From the NCBI GenBank assembly GCA_031269405.1, contig JAISZE010000094.1, positions 1 through 13,921 on the forward strand: 13,921 bases of DNA, read 5' to 3'. Positions 13,921 to 13,921 of the stretch are shown here, piece by piece. The notes under the pieces were generated by a model. It was not told where the DNA came from, searched no databases, and was given only the letters and a program-made list of their open reading frames with translations. Origin of the DNA: Treponema sp. Its GTDB lineage: Bacteria; Spirochaetota; Spirochaetia; Treponematales; Breznakiellaceae. Made by a program: the position numbers and the translations under genes. Position 1 is the stretch's first letter. Each line of letters starts with the position of its first letter.

Positions 13921-13921
13921 G

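Noticed and set aside
1..13921. Mobile elements, phage genes, CRISPR arrays, tRNA or rRNA genes
   Set aside because: No transposase-like frame, terminal repeats with target duplications, regularly spaced repeats, cloverleaf sequences or rRNA signature segments were seen.

Overview
The window looks like a chromosomal segment of a spirochaete, most likely a Treponema of moderately high GC (termite-gut type). The reasons are two FlaB-type flagellins of 284 and 286 residues with no large outer domains, followed by flaG and fliD on the same strand. After these come a treponeme-style block with a PilZ protein, tsaE, tsaB and an HD-GYP protein. From memory, Treponema pallidum keeps a similar flaB-flaB-fliD neighbourhood. 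This is inference from gene content; no search was run.

Layout, right to left, because most genes are on the minus strand. The right edge holds the C-terminal end of an unknown minus-strand gene, then rarA, which carries a long C-terminal domain resembling a degenerate methyltransferase. Convergent to rarA is a plus-strand TIM-barrel sugar isomerase/epimerase. The two stop codons sit inside one perfect palindrome. Divergent from the isomerase is an alpha/beta hydrolase of the acetyl-esterase type. These two look like a small carbohydrate module.

The flagellar filament block follows on the minus strand: flagellin 1 (9449-8589), a 345-base structured gap, flagellin 2 (8243-7389), flaG (7242-6850), fliD (6796-4817) and an unrecognised 280-residue gene (4804-3962). 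Next come a membrane-anchored PilZ protein (3903-2776) and a new promoter driving an 87-residue unknown protein, tsaE, tsaB and a PAS/HD-GYP protein (2705-214). At the left edge the end of an unknown plus-strand gene runs into the HD-GYP gene tail to tail.

How it fits together: the flagellins form the filament, FliD caps it and FlaG is a filament-associated accessory protein. PilZ and HD-GYP are a predicted c-di-GMP reader and a predicted c-di-GMP-degrading enzyme in the same neighbourhood. TsaB and TsaE belong to tRNA t6A synthesis.

The most interesting signal is in the leaders. Flagellin 1, flagellin 2 and flaG each have a hairpin presenting GGA in its loop, 21-24 bases before a second GGA inside the Shine-Dalgarno sequence. 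The three stems are unrelated in sequence. This is the architecture expected of two-site CsrA translational repression. No tRNA, rRNA, CRISPR array, insertion sequence or phage gene was seen.
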